In this document: positions 23,526 to 31,712 of the stretch, piece after piece
Position numbering within the stretch: the stretch's first letter is position 1
Layout of the letters: every line of letters starts with the position of its first letter
Assembly: GCF_000687455.2 (NCBI RefSeq)
Contig: NZ_JGVW01000133.1
Span: forward strand, 1-34,497
DNA: 34,497 nt
Direction of reading: 5' to 3'
Source: Burkholderia sp. lig30
GTDB taxonomy: Bacteria > Pseudomonadota > Gammaproteobacteria > Burkholderiales > Burkholderiaceae
Program-made: the position numbers and the translations under genes
The notes under the pieces: model-generated
Database searches by the model: none
Told to the model about the DNA's origin: nothing
The model's input: the letters and a program-made list of their open reading frames with translations, nothing else

Positions 23526-24212
23526 TCATCCTGCCGCCAGGAAGCGGTAAAGATTGCGCAACATGCCGGCAGTTGCGCCCCAGATGAAGTAATGCGCGCC
23601 CGCATCGCCATTGGGATAAGGCATCGCAAAAAAACGACGCTCGCCGCCGTCCCAGCGAAACACGCGCACCTGGTGGTTGGCCGGATTCATCAGGAACGCG
23701 AGCGGCACTTCGAATATCTCGGCGACTTCGAGCGTGTCCGCCTGCATGGTGAACGGCGGATGCACGAGGCCGACGACGGGCGTCACGCAGAATCCGGTTC
23801 CCGTCAGGTAGTCCGGCAGCGCGCCGAGGACTTCCACCCGTTCGCCGGCAAGCCCGATCTCTTCCTTCGCCTCGCGCAACGCGGTGGCCGTCGCATCGTG
23901 GTCGAACGGCTCGCGCCGGCCGCCGGGAAAGCTGATCTGCCCCGCGTGGTCGTTCAGGTGATCGGCGCGCTGCGTGAGCAGCACGGTCAGGCCCGCTTCG
24001 CGCGCGACCAGCGGCACCAGCACCGCGGCGCTGCGTGGATCGATGCCCTCGACGAGACGCGCCTCGGAAGGCTCCTCGATCCATTCGAGCGCGTGCGCGA
24101 AGCGGTCGCGCAACCCGCACGGCGTCATCCGCCGGCCGTCGATGGCCGGCAGACCGACGCCGGTCGTTTCGACCGGCAGCACTTCGGGATCGATGATGGG
24201 GCGGCGATTCAA
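23526..24212 (-). CDS. Nudix CoA pyrophosphatase
   Basis: A 228-residue NudL-type Nudix hydrolase. The Nudix box lies at about 97-121 (GGRREPFDHDATATALREAKEEIGL), with the family's upstream LLTQRADHLNDHAGQISFP segment that contacts CoA. It probably cleaves CoA or acyl-CoA to phosphopantetheine and 3',5'-ADP. The start is a TTG at 24212 with GGAG five bases upstream; no ATG or GTG fits better in the frame. It lies about 95 bases downstream of rplS, beyond that operon's terminator, so it may have its own promoter. Confidence 0.9.
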   Translation of the reverse strand: MNRRPIIDPEVLPVETTGVGLPAIDGRRMTPCGLRDRFAHALEWIEEPSEARLVEGIDPRSAAVLVPLVAREAGLTVLLTQRADHLNDHAGQISFPGGRREPFDHDATATALREAKEEIGLAGERVEVLGALPDYLTGTGFCVTPVVGLVHPPFTMQADTLEVAEIFEVPLAFLMNPANHQVRVFRWDGGERRFFAMPYPNGDAGAHYFIWGATAGMLRNLYRFLAAG

Positions 24213-24261
24213 TGGAACTCCGTGTCCTCGGGCGATATGAGCATATTGTCGCGCCAGAATG

Positions 24262-24289
24262 AAAAAAGCACCCGGGTGGGTGCTTTTTT
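24262..24289 (-). terminator. Terminator of the rpsP-rimM-trmD-rplS operon
   Basis: GCACCC (24268-24273) pairs with GGGTGC (24278-24283) around GGGT, with A6 before and T6 after on the plus strand. The minus strand therefore also has a T6 tract right after the stem. It lies 17 bases after the rplS stop and is a textbook intrinsic terminator. Confidence 0.88.
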
Positions 24290-24305
24290 CTTACAGCTCT
24301 TACGC

Positions 24306-24701
24306 TTACGCTTGCGGAGCAGCAGCGGCGCGATCCTTCGACACCAGCTTTTCCTTGATTCGAGCCGACTTGCCCGAACGCTCGCGCAGGTAGTACAGCT
24401 TCGCGCGACGGACGTCACCGCGACGCTTCACGACGATGCTTGCCAGCAGCGGCGAGTAGGTCTGGAACGTACGCTCGACACCTTCGCCCGACGAGATCTT
24501 GCGGACGATGAACGCCGAGTTCAGGCCGCGGTTGCGCTTCGCGATCACGACGCCTTCGTAGGCCTGAACGCGCTTGCGGGTACCTTCAACCACGTTCACG
24601 TTCACGATCACCGTGTCGCCCGGGGCGAATTCGGGAATCGTCTTGCCGGCGAGCGCGCGCTCGATCTCTTCCTGCTCAAGTTTTTCGATCAGATTCATCA
24701 C
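24306..24701 (-). CDS. rplS: 50S ribosomal protein L19
   Basis: A 131-residue L19 protein: [49 protein letters not shown] (split here around residues 25-59), [18 protein letters not shown] and a basic C-terminal [16 protein letters not shown] region. L19 binds 23S rRNA at the interface to the small subunit. It is the last gene of the conserved order rpsP, rimM, trmD, rplS and ends at a strong terminator. The gap to trmD is 130 bases. Confidence 0.98.
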   Translation of the reverse strand: MMNLIEKLEQEEIERALAGKTIPEFAPGDTVIVNVNVVEGTRKRVQAYEGVVIAKRNRGLNSAFIVRKISSGEGVERTFQTYSPLLASIVVKRRGDVRRAKLYYLRERSGKSARIKEKLVSKDRAAAAPQA

Positions 24702-24831
24702 TGACTCCTAAAGCCATCTTGTCGGCGTTTGCGCCCGCCTGTGCCCAGGCCCGGCCCCGATAGAGGATGGATTCACATCAGGTGCCGCGCACGCATGCGC
24801 AGCACCGCCAATTCCCGCTCGCGAAGCCGCC

Positions 24832-25626
24832 TCAGGAGGCGTTTTTCGCTTCGCGCGCGAGGTTCGCGAGCCATGCTTCGTCGGCACGGCTCAGCAACTT
24901 GTCGCGGCGCGCCCGCGCAATCAGGTCGGGACGCTTCAGCCACGTGTTTCTCAATGCTTCCTGGCGCCGCCAGCGCTCGATCTCGGCATGATGCCCGCCG
25001 AGCAGCACGTCCGGCACCCGCATGCCCTCGTATTCCTCGGGACGCGTGTAATGCGGACAATCGAGCAGCCCGTCGACGAAGCTGTCCTGCACGGCCGATT
25101 GCGCGTCGTTCAGCACGCCAGGCAGCAGACGGACGACGGCATCCATCATCGCCATCGCCGGCAGCTCGCCGCCGGACAGCACGAAATCGCCAAGGCTGAT
25201 TTCCTCGTCGACGCAACGGTCGAGCAGGCGCTGATCAATCGCCTCGTAACGGCCGCACAGCACGATGACGCCCGGCTCCTGAGCCATCCGTACGACGCGC
25301 TCGTGCGTGAGCGGCGCGCCCTGCGGCGACATCATCACGACGCGCGTGCTCGCGACGCCCTGCTCCGCCTGCGCCGCCTTCGCGGCGCCGATCGCGGCTT
25401 CGAGCGGCCTGGCCAGCATCACCATGCCCGGACCGCCACCGTAAGGCCGATCGTCGACCGTGCGGTAGTTGTCCGTCGTGAAATCACGCGGATTCCAGGT
25501 GCGAAGCCCGAAGCGCCCCTGCTTCACGGCCCGGCTGGTGATTCCCCAGTCGGTCAACGCGCGGAACATTTCGGGAAAGAGCGTGACGATATCGAACTGC
25601 ACCGCGCTCTCCGTGACCTGGTTCAT
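24832..25626 (-). CDS. trmD: tRNA (guanine-37-N1) methyltransferase
   Basis: A 264-residue SPOUT methyltransferase that methylates G37 next to the anticodon and prevents frameshifting. Landmarks are [62 protein letters not shown] (the trefoil-knot S-adenosylmethionine site), and the [30 protein letters not shown] substrate region with its catalytic-type Arg and Asp. I use the ATG at 25626, because it sits one base past the rimM stop (TGA at 25628-25630); the frame extends 30 bases upstream but that would overlap rimM. Confidence 0.97.
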   Translation of the reverse strand: MNQVTESAVQFDIVTLFPEMFRALTDWGITSRAVKQGRFGLRTWNPRDFTTDNYRTVDDRPYGGGPGMVMLARPLEAAIGAAKAAQAEQGVASTRVVMMSPQGAPLTHERVVRMAQEPGVIVLCGRYEAIDQRLLDRCVDEEISLGDFVLSGGELPAMAMMDAVVRLLPGVLNDAQSAVQDSFVDGLLDCPHYTRPEEYEGMRVPDVLLGGHHAEIERWRRQEALRNTWLKRPDLIARARRDKLLSRADEAWLANLAREAKNAS

Positions 25627-25627
25627 T

Positions 25628-26311
25628 TCAGTAATCGGCTTCCCAGTCGACGACAATGCGACGCGCCGCCTGATCCACCGTTTTGACGTACACCCCGACG
25701 AACGGAATCAGCCGCTCGGCGGTCACCGGCTGGCCGTCTTTCCCGGTCGCCGGATATTCGACACGCATGATCGAATGCACACCGTTGTCGATCATGCCGG
25801 CCACCTTACCGAGCGCCACCGCCTTTTCGTTGATGACGTCGAGACCGATCAGATCGACCCAGTAAAACTCGTCCGCTGCGAGCGCCGGAAAATCCTCCCG
25901 GCGCACGAACACGCGGGTACCGCGCAGCGACAGCGCCGCGTCGCGATCACCGACGCCGGCGAGATGCGCGACGACCGTGTCGCCATGCGTCTTCGCCTGC
26001 TCGATGCAGACAGACTGGCGCTCCGCGCCTTTTTGCAGCAGCCACCAGCGGCGCGCCTTCAACAGCGCGTCGCCGCCGCGACCGGCGTCGGCATGGGTCG
26101 CAATCTTGACCCACCCCTTGAGGCCGTAAGCGTCGACCACCGCACCAACCTCGACAGCATCGTCGGGCCAGGCCTGCGTGGCCTCGAGGCCACCCTGTTC
26201 CGCCGCTGCCGCGCTGGCGTCCGTAACCGAACCGCGCTCGGCCGGCTTGCGGACGAACGCACCGAACGATGCACGCGCGCGCTTGGCGCTACCGGAATCG
26301 TGCTCCGCCAT
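25628..26311 (-). CDS. rimM: 16S rRNA processing protein RimM
   Basis: A 227-residue RimM, which binds S19 and helps mature the 30S head. The core starts at [18 protein letters not shown]; the PRC-barrel half includes [46 protein letters not shown] and VVDWEADY. About 50 N-terminal residues before the core ([20 protein letters not shown] and an Ala-rich stretch) are an extension common in Burkholderiales. I choose ATG 26311 over the adjacent GTG at 26314; a GAGG lies seven bases upstream of the ATG. It ends one base before the trmD start. Confidence 0.95.
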   Translation of the reverse strand: MAEHDSGSAKRARASFGAFVRKPAERGSVTDASAAAAEQGGLEATQAWPDDAVEVGAVVDAYGLKGWVKIATHADAGRGGDALLKARRWWLLQKGAERQSVCIEQAKTHGDTVVAHLAGVGDRDAALSLRGTRVFVRREDFPALAADEFYWVDLIGLDVINEKAVALGKVAGMIDNGVHSIMRVEYPATGKDGQPVTAERLIPFVGVYVKTVDQAARRIVVDWEADY

Positions 26312-26357
26312 CACTGAACCTCACGGCCGGCACGACCGGCATGCAGCGCCATCCCGC

Positions 26358-26612
26358 TCACGCAGCCGGTTGCGCCTTTTGCGCTTGCTTCACGAGACGC
26401 TCGACGGTCGGCGACAGTTGCGCGCCAACGCCTTGCCAGTACGTCAGGCGGTCCTGAGCGATACGCAGCGATTCGCCCTTCGTGGCGACCGGGTTGTAGA
26501 AGCCGACGCGTTCGATGAAGCGGCCGTCACGACGGTTACGCGAATCGGTAGCAACGATGTTGTAGAACGGGCGCTTCTTCGAGCCGCCGCGAGCCAGACG
26601 GATGATAACCAT
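26358..26612 (-). CDS. rpsP: 30S ribosomal protein S16
   Basis: An 84-residue S16: [37 protein letters not shown] and [13 protein letters not shown]. It is an early-binding protein of the 30S body and leads the ribosomal operon. AAGGA lies before the ATG at 26612, and a near-consensus promoter lies upstream at 26659-26687. Length and sequence are entirely normal. Confidence 0.98.
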   Translation of the reverse strand: MVIIRLARGGSKKRPFYNIVATDSRNRRDGRFIERVGFYNPVATKGESLRIAQDRLTYWQGVGAQLSPTVERLVKQAQKAQPAA

Positions 26613-26658
26613 ATGAAATCCTTCGGGAAAACCGGGTTCGAAACTACTGAAACGTGCG

Positions 26659-26687
26659 ATTATAGCTGGAAACCAGTGGCACAACAA
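26659..26687 (-). promoter_or_regulatory. Sigma-70 promoter of the rpsP operon
   Basis: On the minus strand, TTGTTG (26682-26687) and a perfect TATAAT (26659-26664) are separated by 17 bases. The predicted start leaves a leader of about 40 bases before rpsP with no strong structure that I could see. Confidence 0.8.
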
Positions 26688-26729
26688 ACACTTACGCGCA
26701 AAATTCCGCAGACGCCGCGCGGGCGGGCA

Positions 26730-26735
26730 TACAAT
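26730..26735 (+). promoter_or_regulatory. -10 element for the PQQ-type dehydrogenase gene
   Basis: TACAAT lies 48 bases before the ATG at 26783 in the gap divergent from rpsP. The -35 region is GC-rich and unconvincing. Confidence 0.4.
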
Positions 26736-26782
26736 CGCCCTGTCACGGACCTTCCGCCGCCGCCATGCCGCTCGCTTGCGCC

Positions 26783-27901
26783 ATGACACGCCGCGCGCAG
26801 CGCCGCGTTGCCGCACTGCTCGCCGGCGTAGCCTGTTTCCTCCCCGCCGCGGCGCCCGCCGAGAGCCTGCCGCTCGCCCAGCTCGTGCTGCCACCCGGCT
26901 TTCACATCACACTGCTGAGCGACGCCGTGCCGGCCGCACGCGAAATGGCGTGGTCGCCACGCGGCATCCTGTACGTCGGCAGCATGGAGGGGCGCGTGCA
27001 CGCGCTCGTGGTGCGCGACGGCGAGGTGCTCGCCCATCACGTGATTGCGTCCGGGCTGACGATGCCGGTCGGCGTCGCCTATCGGGACGGCGCGCTGTAC
27101 GTGTCGGCCGTCTCCCGCATTCTGCGCCTCGATCGCATCGACAGCCAGCTGGCGGCGCCGCCGAACCCCGTGGTCGTCACCGACGCGCTGCCGAGCGGGC
27201 GCCATCACGGCTGGAAGTTCATTGCGTTCGGCCCGGACGGCAAGCTGTACGTGCCGACGGGCGCACCATGCAACGTCTGCCTGGTCGATCGCGACCGCTA
27301 CGCGATCATCGCACGCATGAATCCGGACGGCAGCCGCCAGGAAGTCGTCGCGCGCGGCGTGCGCAATACGGTCGGGTTCGCGTGGCACCCGGACACCGGC
27401 GAGCTGTGGTTCACCGACAACGGGCGCGACATGATGGGCGACGACGTGCCGGACGACAAACTCAACCGGGCGCCCCGCGCCGGGCTCGATTTCGGCTTTC
27501 CGTTCTGCCACGGCGGCGACACGCCCGATCCCGAATTCGGCAGCAAGGAAGCGTGCCGCCGCTACACCGGCCCCGTGCTCAAGCTCGGCGCTCACGTCGC
27601 GTCGCTCGGCATGCGCTTCTATACAGGAACGATGTTCCCCGCCGCGTACCGCAACAACATCTTCATTGCCGAACACGGCTCGTGGAACCGCAGCACGAAG
27701 GTCGGCTATCGCGTGATGCGGGTCGTCGCGTCGGCGGACGGCAGCCACGCGCGGCAGACGCCGTTCGTGAGCGGCTGGCTGCGGCCCGACGGCTCCGTGT
27801 GGGGGCGCCCGGCCGACGTGCTGCAGTTGCCCGACGGCTCGCTGCTCGTCAGCGACGACTACGCCGGCGCGATCTACCGGGTCACCTATGCGGCACCGTG
27901 A
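26783..27901 (+). CDS. Periplasmic PQQ-type sorbosone/aldose dehydrogenase
   Basis: A 372-residue exported beta-propeller. I prefer the ATG at 26783 over the one at 26765, because it gives a standard signal peptide ([19 protein letters not shown], cleavage near APA-ES). The fold is that of soluble PQQ-dependent sugar and sorbosone dehydrogenases: [114 protein letters not shown] and a final [14 protein letters not shown]. It should oxidise an aldose or aldehyde in the periplasm; the substrate cannot be read from sequence. Two Cys at APCNVC and a lone Cys pair at FCHGG/ACRRY may form disulfides. Confidence 0.85.
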   Translation: MTRRAQRRVAALLAGVACFLPAAAPAESLPLAQLVLPPGFHITLLSDAVPAAREMAWSPRGILYVGSMEGRVHALVVRDGEVLAHHVIASGLTMPVGVAYRDGALYVSAVSRILRLDRIDSQLAAPPNPVVVTDALPSGRHHGWKFIAFGPDGKLYVPTGAPCNVCLVDRDRYAIIARMNPDGSRQEVVARGVRNTVGFAWHPDTGELWFTDNGRDMMGDDVPDDKLNRAPRAGLDFGFPFCHGGDTPDPEFGSKEACRRYTGPVLKLGAHVASLGMRFYTGTMFPAAYRNNIFIAEHGSWNRSTKVGYRVMRVVASADGSHARQTPFVSGWLRPDGSVWGRPADVLQLPDGSLLVSDDYAGAIYRVTYAAP

Positions 27902-27937
27902 CGCAGAACGGGGATGACCGCGCCGATACCGCCATCG

Positions 27938-27943
27938 TAGAAT
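27938..27943 (+). promoter_or_regulatory. -10 element for the TM2 gene
   Basis: TAGAAT lies 65 bases before the ATG at 28009, just after the dehydrogenase stop. Weak on its own. Confidence 0.35.
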
Positions 27944-28008
27944 GCGGACCGGGCAGCGCGCCTGCGCCGCCGGCAGTCGATACCAAACACACGATATTCC
28001 CGCCACTT

Positions 28009-28476
28009 ATGTCCAGCAGCACGCCTTCGCCCCGCCGCTTCCGCTCCAAGACGCTCACCGCCGCCTTGGCGTTCCTGTTCGGCTCGATCGGCGCGCACCG
28101 CTTCTATCTGTACGGCTGGCGGGACGTGTTCGGCTGGGCGCACCTGATCGGCACGCTGATCGGCATTCCCGGCTTCCTGCTGCTGTCGGCCTCCGAACGC
28201 ACGGCCAGCCTCGGCTGGTGGCTCGCGATGCCCGGCGCGATCTCGCTCCTCGCGGCATTCCTCGCGGCGATCGTGTACGGCCTGCGCCCCGACGAAAAAT
28301 GGGACGCGCAATTCAATGCCGGCACCGGCAAGCACAGCCGTTCGGGCTGGACGGTCATCATCATCGTCAGCTTCTCGCTGCTGGTCGGCGCGTTCCTGCT
28401 GATGACGTCGCTCGCGCTGTCGTTCCAGACGTATTTCGAATCGCAGGTCGAAGCGGCCAAGCAGATCTCCCAGTAA
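28009..28476 (+). CDS. TM2-domain membrane protein
   Basis: A 155-residue inner-membrane protein. The N-terminal part (SKTLTAALAFLFGSIGAHRFYLYGWRDVFGW, split around 12-42) is a TM2 domain: a helix, the GAHRFYLYG turn and a second helix. Two further hydrophobic stretches follow (WWLAMPGAISLLAAFLAAIVYGL, VIIIVSFSLLVGAFLLMTSLA). It lies about 107 bases after the dehydrogenase gene and ends nine bases before the convergent radical SAM gene. TM2 proteins have no established function in bacteria. Confidence 0.85.
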   Translation: MSSSTPSPRRFRSKTLTAALAFLFGSIGAHRFYLYGWRDVFGWAHLIGTLIGIPGFLLLSASERTASLGWWLAMPGAISLLAAFLAAIVYGLRPDEKWDAQFNAGTGKHSRSGWTVIIIVSFSLLVGAFLLMTSLALSFQTYFESQVEAAKQISQ

Positions 28477-28485
28477 CGGCGGCAT

Positions 28486-29619
28486 TCAGAACAGCTTCAG
28501 CTGCGCGTCGTCGGGCGCCGAACCCGCGCACAACGTCGCCGGCATCCGAAACTGCGACACGTCCAGGATGCCGTTCGTCCGCTCGTTCAGCCCCAGGCGC
28601 CTGACCGCCTGACGAAAGCGCTGCCGCAGCAGATCGGCCCAGATCCCCTCGCCCTTCATGCGCCGGCCGAACGCCGGCTCGTAATCCTTGCCGCCACGCA
28701 TGTCGCGCACGCGGTTCATCACACGCTCCGCGCGATCCGGAAAATGCGCGGCCAACCAGCGCCTGAACAGCGGCGCGACCTCCCACGGCAGGCGCAGGAT
28801 GATGTAGCTCGCATGCGTCGCGCCCGCCTCCGCGCAGGCTTCGAGCACGCGCTCCATGTCGGGCTCGGTGACGAACGGAATCACCGGCGCGATGCTCACG
28901 CCGACCGGCACGCCCGCGTCGCTCAGCGCTCGAATCGTGCGGAGCCGGCGCGCCGGCGTCGACGCGCGCGGCTCGAGCGCGCGCGCGAGATCGGCGTCGA
29001 GCGTCGTGATCGTGACCGCCGCCATCACCTGGCCGCGCGCCGCCATCGGTGCGAGCAGGTCGAGATCACGCTCGATCAGCGATGATTTCGTGATCGCGGC
29101 GAACGGCAGGCCGTGATCGTGCATCACCTGGATCACGCTGCGCGTGATGCGCAAATCCCGCTCGACGGGCTGGTACGCGTCGGTATTGACGCCGAGTGCG
29201 ACCGGCTCGGGCACGAATTGTTTCTTCGCAATCTCGCGCGCCAGCAACTCGGCGGCATTGACCTTCGCGTAGATGCGGCTCTCGAAATCGAGGCCCGGCG
29301 ACAGCCCGAGATAACTGTGCGTCGGACGCGCGAAACAGTAGATGCAGCCGTGCTCGCAGCCGCGATACGGATTCAGCGACACGCTGAACGGGATATCGGG
29401 CGACTGGTTGCGCGTCAGGATGCTGCGGGCGCGCTCCTCGAACACCTGCGTACGCAGCGGTGCAGGCAGATCGTCGCCTTGCTCGACGTGCGTCCAGCCG
29501 TCGTCGACCGCCTCTCGCTGCGCCGTCTCGTACCGCCCCTGCAGATTGTCGACCGCGCCGCGCCCCTTTCGAGGCGCAGGCGGCATAACCGGAAACTCTC
29601 CAACGAATCGATCATTCAT
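28486..29619 (-). CDS. Radical SAM protein of the PA0069 family, under a LexA box
   Basis: A 377-residue radical SAM protein. The iron-sulfur motif is C88-x3-C92-x2-C95 in YRGCEHGCIYCFARPT, of the type shared with spore-photoproduct-lyase-like and Rv2578c/PA0069 proteins. Other family segments are VALGVNTDAYQPVERDLRITR, AITKSSLIERDLDLLAPM, VTITTLDADLARALEPRA and PVIPFVTEPDM. The substrate is unknown. A near-perfect LexA box (29649-29668) lies 30 bases before the ATG at 29619, so the gene should be induced by DNA damage; I recall PA0069 being in the Pseudomonas LexA regulon. A DNA-repair or nucleotide-damage role is a reasonable inference. Confidence 0.92.
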   Translation of the reverse strand: MNDRFVGEFPVMPPAPRKGRGAVDNLQGRYETAQREAVDDGWTHVEQGDDLPAPLRTQVFEERARSILTRNQSPDIPFSVSLNPYRGCEHGCIYCFARPTHSYLGLSPGLDFESRIYAKVNAAELLAREIAKKQFVPEPVALGVNTDAYQPVERDLRITRSVIQVMHDHGLPFAAITKSSLIERDLDLLAPMAARGQVMAAVTITTLDADLARALEPRASTPARRLRTIRALSDAGVPVGVSIAPVIPFVTEPDMERVLEACAEAGATHASYIILRLPWEVAPLFRRWLAAHFPDRAERVMNRVRDMRGGKDYEPAFGRRMKGEGIWADLLRQRFRQAVRRLGLNERTNGILDVSQFRMPATLCAGSAPDDAQLKLF

Positions 29620-29639
29620 TTACCCCGCCCAGTCACATG

Positions 29640-29677
29640 CACACCGAATACTGTACATTTATACAGTATTCGGTGTG
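29640..29677. promoter_or_regulatory. LexA (SOS) box within a long palindrome
   Basis: CACACCGAATACTGTA (29640-29655) and TACAGTATTCGGTGTG (29662-29677) are perfect 16-base inverted repeats around a six-base centre. The core at 29649-29668 fits TACTG-N10-CAGTA, the canonical LexA box. It stands upstream of the radical SAM gene and 23 bases after the lrp-type stop, so the longer palindrome might also act as a terminator for that gene. Confidence 0.85.
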
Positions 29678-29699
29678 GCGTGCCAAGGGCTCGGGCGGG

Positions 29700-30188
29700 C
29701 TATTCCTCGACCGCGATCGTCAGCGTCTCCTTGATCTCCTCCATCACGACGTAGCTCTTCGACTGCACCGCGCCCGGCAGCTGCAGCAGGATGTCGCCGA
29801 GCAGCTTGCGATAGTCGGCCATCTCGCCGATGCGCGCCTTGATCAGATAGTCGAAGTCGCCGGACACGAGGTGGCACTCGAGCACCTCGTCGATCTTCAT
29901 CACTTCGCGGCGAAACTGGTCGAACATGTTGCCGCTCTTGTGGTCGAGCGTGATCTCGACGAACACCAGCAGCGCCGCGCCGAGCTGGGCCGGGTCGACC
30001 CGCGCGTGATAGCCGGTGATGACGCCGTCCCGCTCCATGCGCCGCACGCGCTCGATACATGGCGTGACGGTCAGGCCGACCTGCTCGGCGAGATCCTTCA
30101 TCGCCATGCGGCCGTCGTCCTGCAACAGCTTGAGGATGCGACGGTCGAGCTTGTCGAGCTGCCGTACTGGCTGACGTTGAGTTCTCAT
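29700..30188 (-). CDS. Lrp/AsnC-family regulator
   Basis: A 162-residue Lrp-type regulator. The N-terminal winged helix-turn-helix is LDKLDRRILKLLQDDGRMAM, KDLAEQVGLTVTPCIERVRRMERDGVI (about 11-58), followed by the ligand-binding RAM domain (VFVEITLDHKSGNMFDQF, CHLVSGDFDYLIKARIGEMADY). It is divergent from the D-amino-acid dehydrogenase gene across a 145-base AT-rich gap. Such pairs usually mean that the regulator responds to an amino acid (often alanine or leucine) and controls dadA. Possible names are DadR or BkdR-like; I leave the symbol empty. Confidence 0.9.
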   Translation of the reverse strand: MRTQRQPVRQLDKLDRRILKLLQDDGRMAMKDLAEQVGLTVTPCIERVRRMERDGVITGYHARVDPAQLGAALLVFVEITLDHKSGNMFDQFRREVMKIDEVLECHLVSGDFDYLIKARIGEMADYRKLLGDILLQLPGAVQSKSYVVMEEIKETLTIAVEE

Positions 30189-30333
30189 GTTTATCTACTG
30201 AAAATCTAAAAAATACGATAACAAAACCTACTGATTCGACAATACCATAGCGCGAAAAACTAGGTCAGCTAGAGGAATCACGGAGCCGCGGGTGCAACCG
30301 GCTTTTATCTGGCCCTTCCTTTTTGGAGCATCT
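30189..30333. promoter_or_regulatory. Shared AT-rich control region of lrp-type gene and dadA
   Basis: This divergent gap is much richer in A and T than its surroundings. It contains TTATC (from 30190) and GATAA (near 30214) as a widely spaced dyad, within AAAATCTAAAAAATACGA-like tracts that suit Lrp binding and bending. GGAG at 30325-30328 is the dadA ribosome-binding site. Exact operators cannot be assigned. Confidence 0.45.
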
Positions 30334-31620
30334 ATGCGAGTCGTCGTTTTGGGCAGCGGTGTGGTCGGCGTGGCAAGCGCGTATTACCTCGCGCGCGCCG
30401 GTCATGAAGTCACGGTGATCGATCGGGAGGCTGGCCCGGCGCTCGACACGAGCTTCGCGAACGCGGGGCAGATCTCGCCCGGCTATGCCGCGCCGTGGGC
30501 CGCGCCCGGCGTGCCGCTCAAGGCGGTCAAATGGATGTTCGAGAAGCACGCGCCGCTCGCGATCCGTCTCGACGGCACCCGCTTCCAGCTGCAATGGATG
30601 TGGCAGATGCTGCGCAACTGCACGCCCGAGCGCTATGCGGTCAACAAGGGCCGCATGGTGCGTCTCGCCGAATACAGCCGCGACTGCCTGCAGGCGCTGC
30701 GCGCCGATACCGGCATCCAGTATGAAGGCCGAACGGGCGGCACGCTGCAGCTGTTCCGCACGCAGCAGCAGCTCGACGGCGCCGCGAAGGACATCGCCGT
30801 GCTGCGCGAAGCGAACGTGCCGTTCGAACTGCTCACGCCCGCCGACCTGAAAAAGGCCGAGCCGGCGCTCGCCTCGGTATCGCACAAGCTGACGGGCGGC
30901 CTGCGCCTGCCGGGTGACGAAACCGGCGACTGCCAGTTGTTCACGACGCGCCTCGCCGCGCTCGCCGAAGGCCTCGGCGTGAAGTTCCGCTACAACACGC
31001 CGATCGACGCGCTGGCGCTCGCCGGCGGCAAGATCGCGGGCGTCCAGTGCGGCAGCGAAACGGTTCGCGCCGATGCGTTCGTCGTCGCGCTCGGCTCGTA
31101 CTCGACGCGCTTCGTCGCGAACCTGATGAAGATCCCCGTGTATCCGCTCAAGGGCTATTCGATCACCGCGCCGATCGTCAACGAGGCAGCCGCGCCGGTC
31201 TCGACGGTGCTCGACGAGACCTACAAGATCGCGATCACGCGCTTCGACGACCGGATCCGCGTCGGCGGCATGGCGGAGATCGTCGGCTTCGACAAGCGCC
31301 TGCGCGACGCGCGCCGCGAAACGCTCGAGATGTGCGTGAACGACCTGTTCCCGGGCGGCGGCGACACGTCGAAGGCAACCTTCTGGACCGGCCTGCGCCC
31401 GATGACGCCGGACGGCACGCCGATCGTCGGCCGCACGCCGGTGTCGAACCTGTTCATGAACACCGGCCACGGCACGCTCGGCTGGACCATGTCGTGCGGC
31501 TCCGGCCAGTTGCTCGCCGACCTGATCTCGGGCAAGAAGCCGGCGATCCTGGCGGACGACCTGTCGGTACACCGCTACCTGAAGGAAACCGCCGGCGCAC
31601 ACCGCCCCGCGTACGCATAA
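30334..31620 (+). CDS. dadA: D-amino acid dehydrogenase small subunit
   Basis: A 428-residue FAD-dependent dehydrogenase that oxidises D-alanine and other D-amino acids to oxo acids, passing electrons to the respiratory chain at the inner membrane. The Rossmann FAD motif is [18 protein letters not shown] (3-20) with VTVIDRE. Further family segments are [75 protein letters not shown] and the C-terminal [17 protein letters not shown] 30334 has GGAG six bases before it. It is divergent from an Lrp-type gene that probably regulates it. The racemase gene dadX, often adjacent elsewhere, is not in the window. Confidence 0.96.
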   Translation: MRVVVLGSGVVGVASAYYLARAGHEVTVIDREAGPALDTSFANAGQISPGYAAPWAAPGVPLKAVKWMFEKHAPLAIRLDGTRFQLQWMWQMLRNCTPERYAVNKGRMVRLAEYSRDCLQALRADTGIQYEGRTGGTLQLFRTQQQLDGAAKDIAVLREANVPFELLTPADLKKAEPALASVSHKLTGGLRLPGDETGDCQLFTTRLAALAEGLGVKFRYNTPIDALALAGGKIAGVQCGSETVRADAFVVALGSYSTRFVANLMKIPVYPLKGYSITAPIVNEAAAPVSTVLDETYKIAITRFDDRIRVGGMAEIVGFDKRLRDARRETLEMCVNDLFPGGGDTSKATFWTGLRPMTPDGTPIVGRTPVSNLFMNTGHGTLGWTMSCGSGQLLADLISGKKPAILADDLSVHRYLKETAGAHRPAYA

Positions 31621-31662
31621 TCCGCGCCCGCCCGCGGCGACGCGGGCAGGACGCTCCCCCTC

Positions 31663-31690
31663 GCACACGGCGCCCTCGGGCGCCGTGTGC
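31663..31690. terminator. Terminator between dadA and acyl-CoA dehydrogenase
   Basis: GCACACGGCGCC (31663-31674) pairs perfectly with GGCGCCGTGTGC (31679-31690) around CTCG. It separates two convergent genes and probably works in both directions, though no U-tract follows. Confidence 0.75.
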
Positions 31691-31712
31691 GCTGTGCGGC
31701 ACGCGCACAAGC

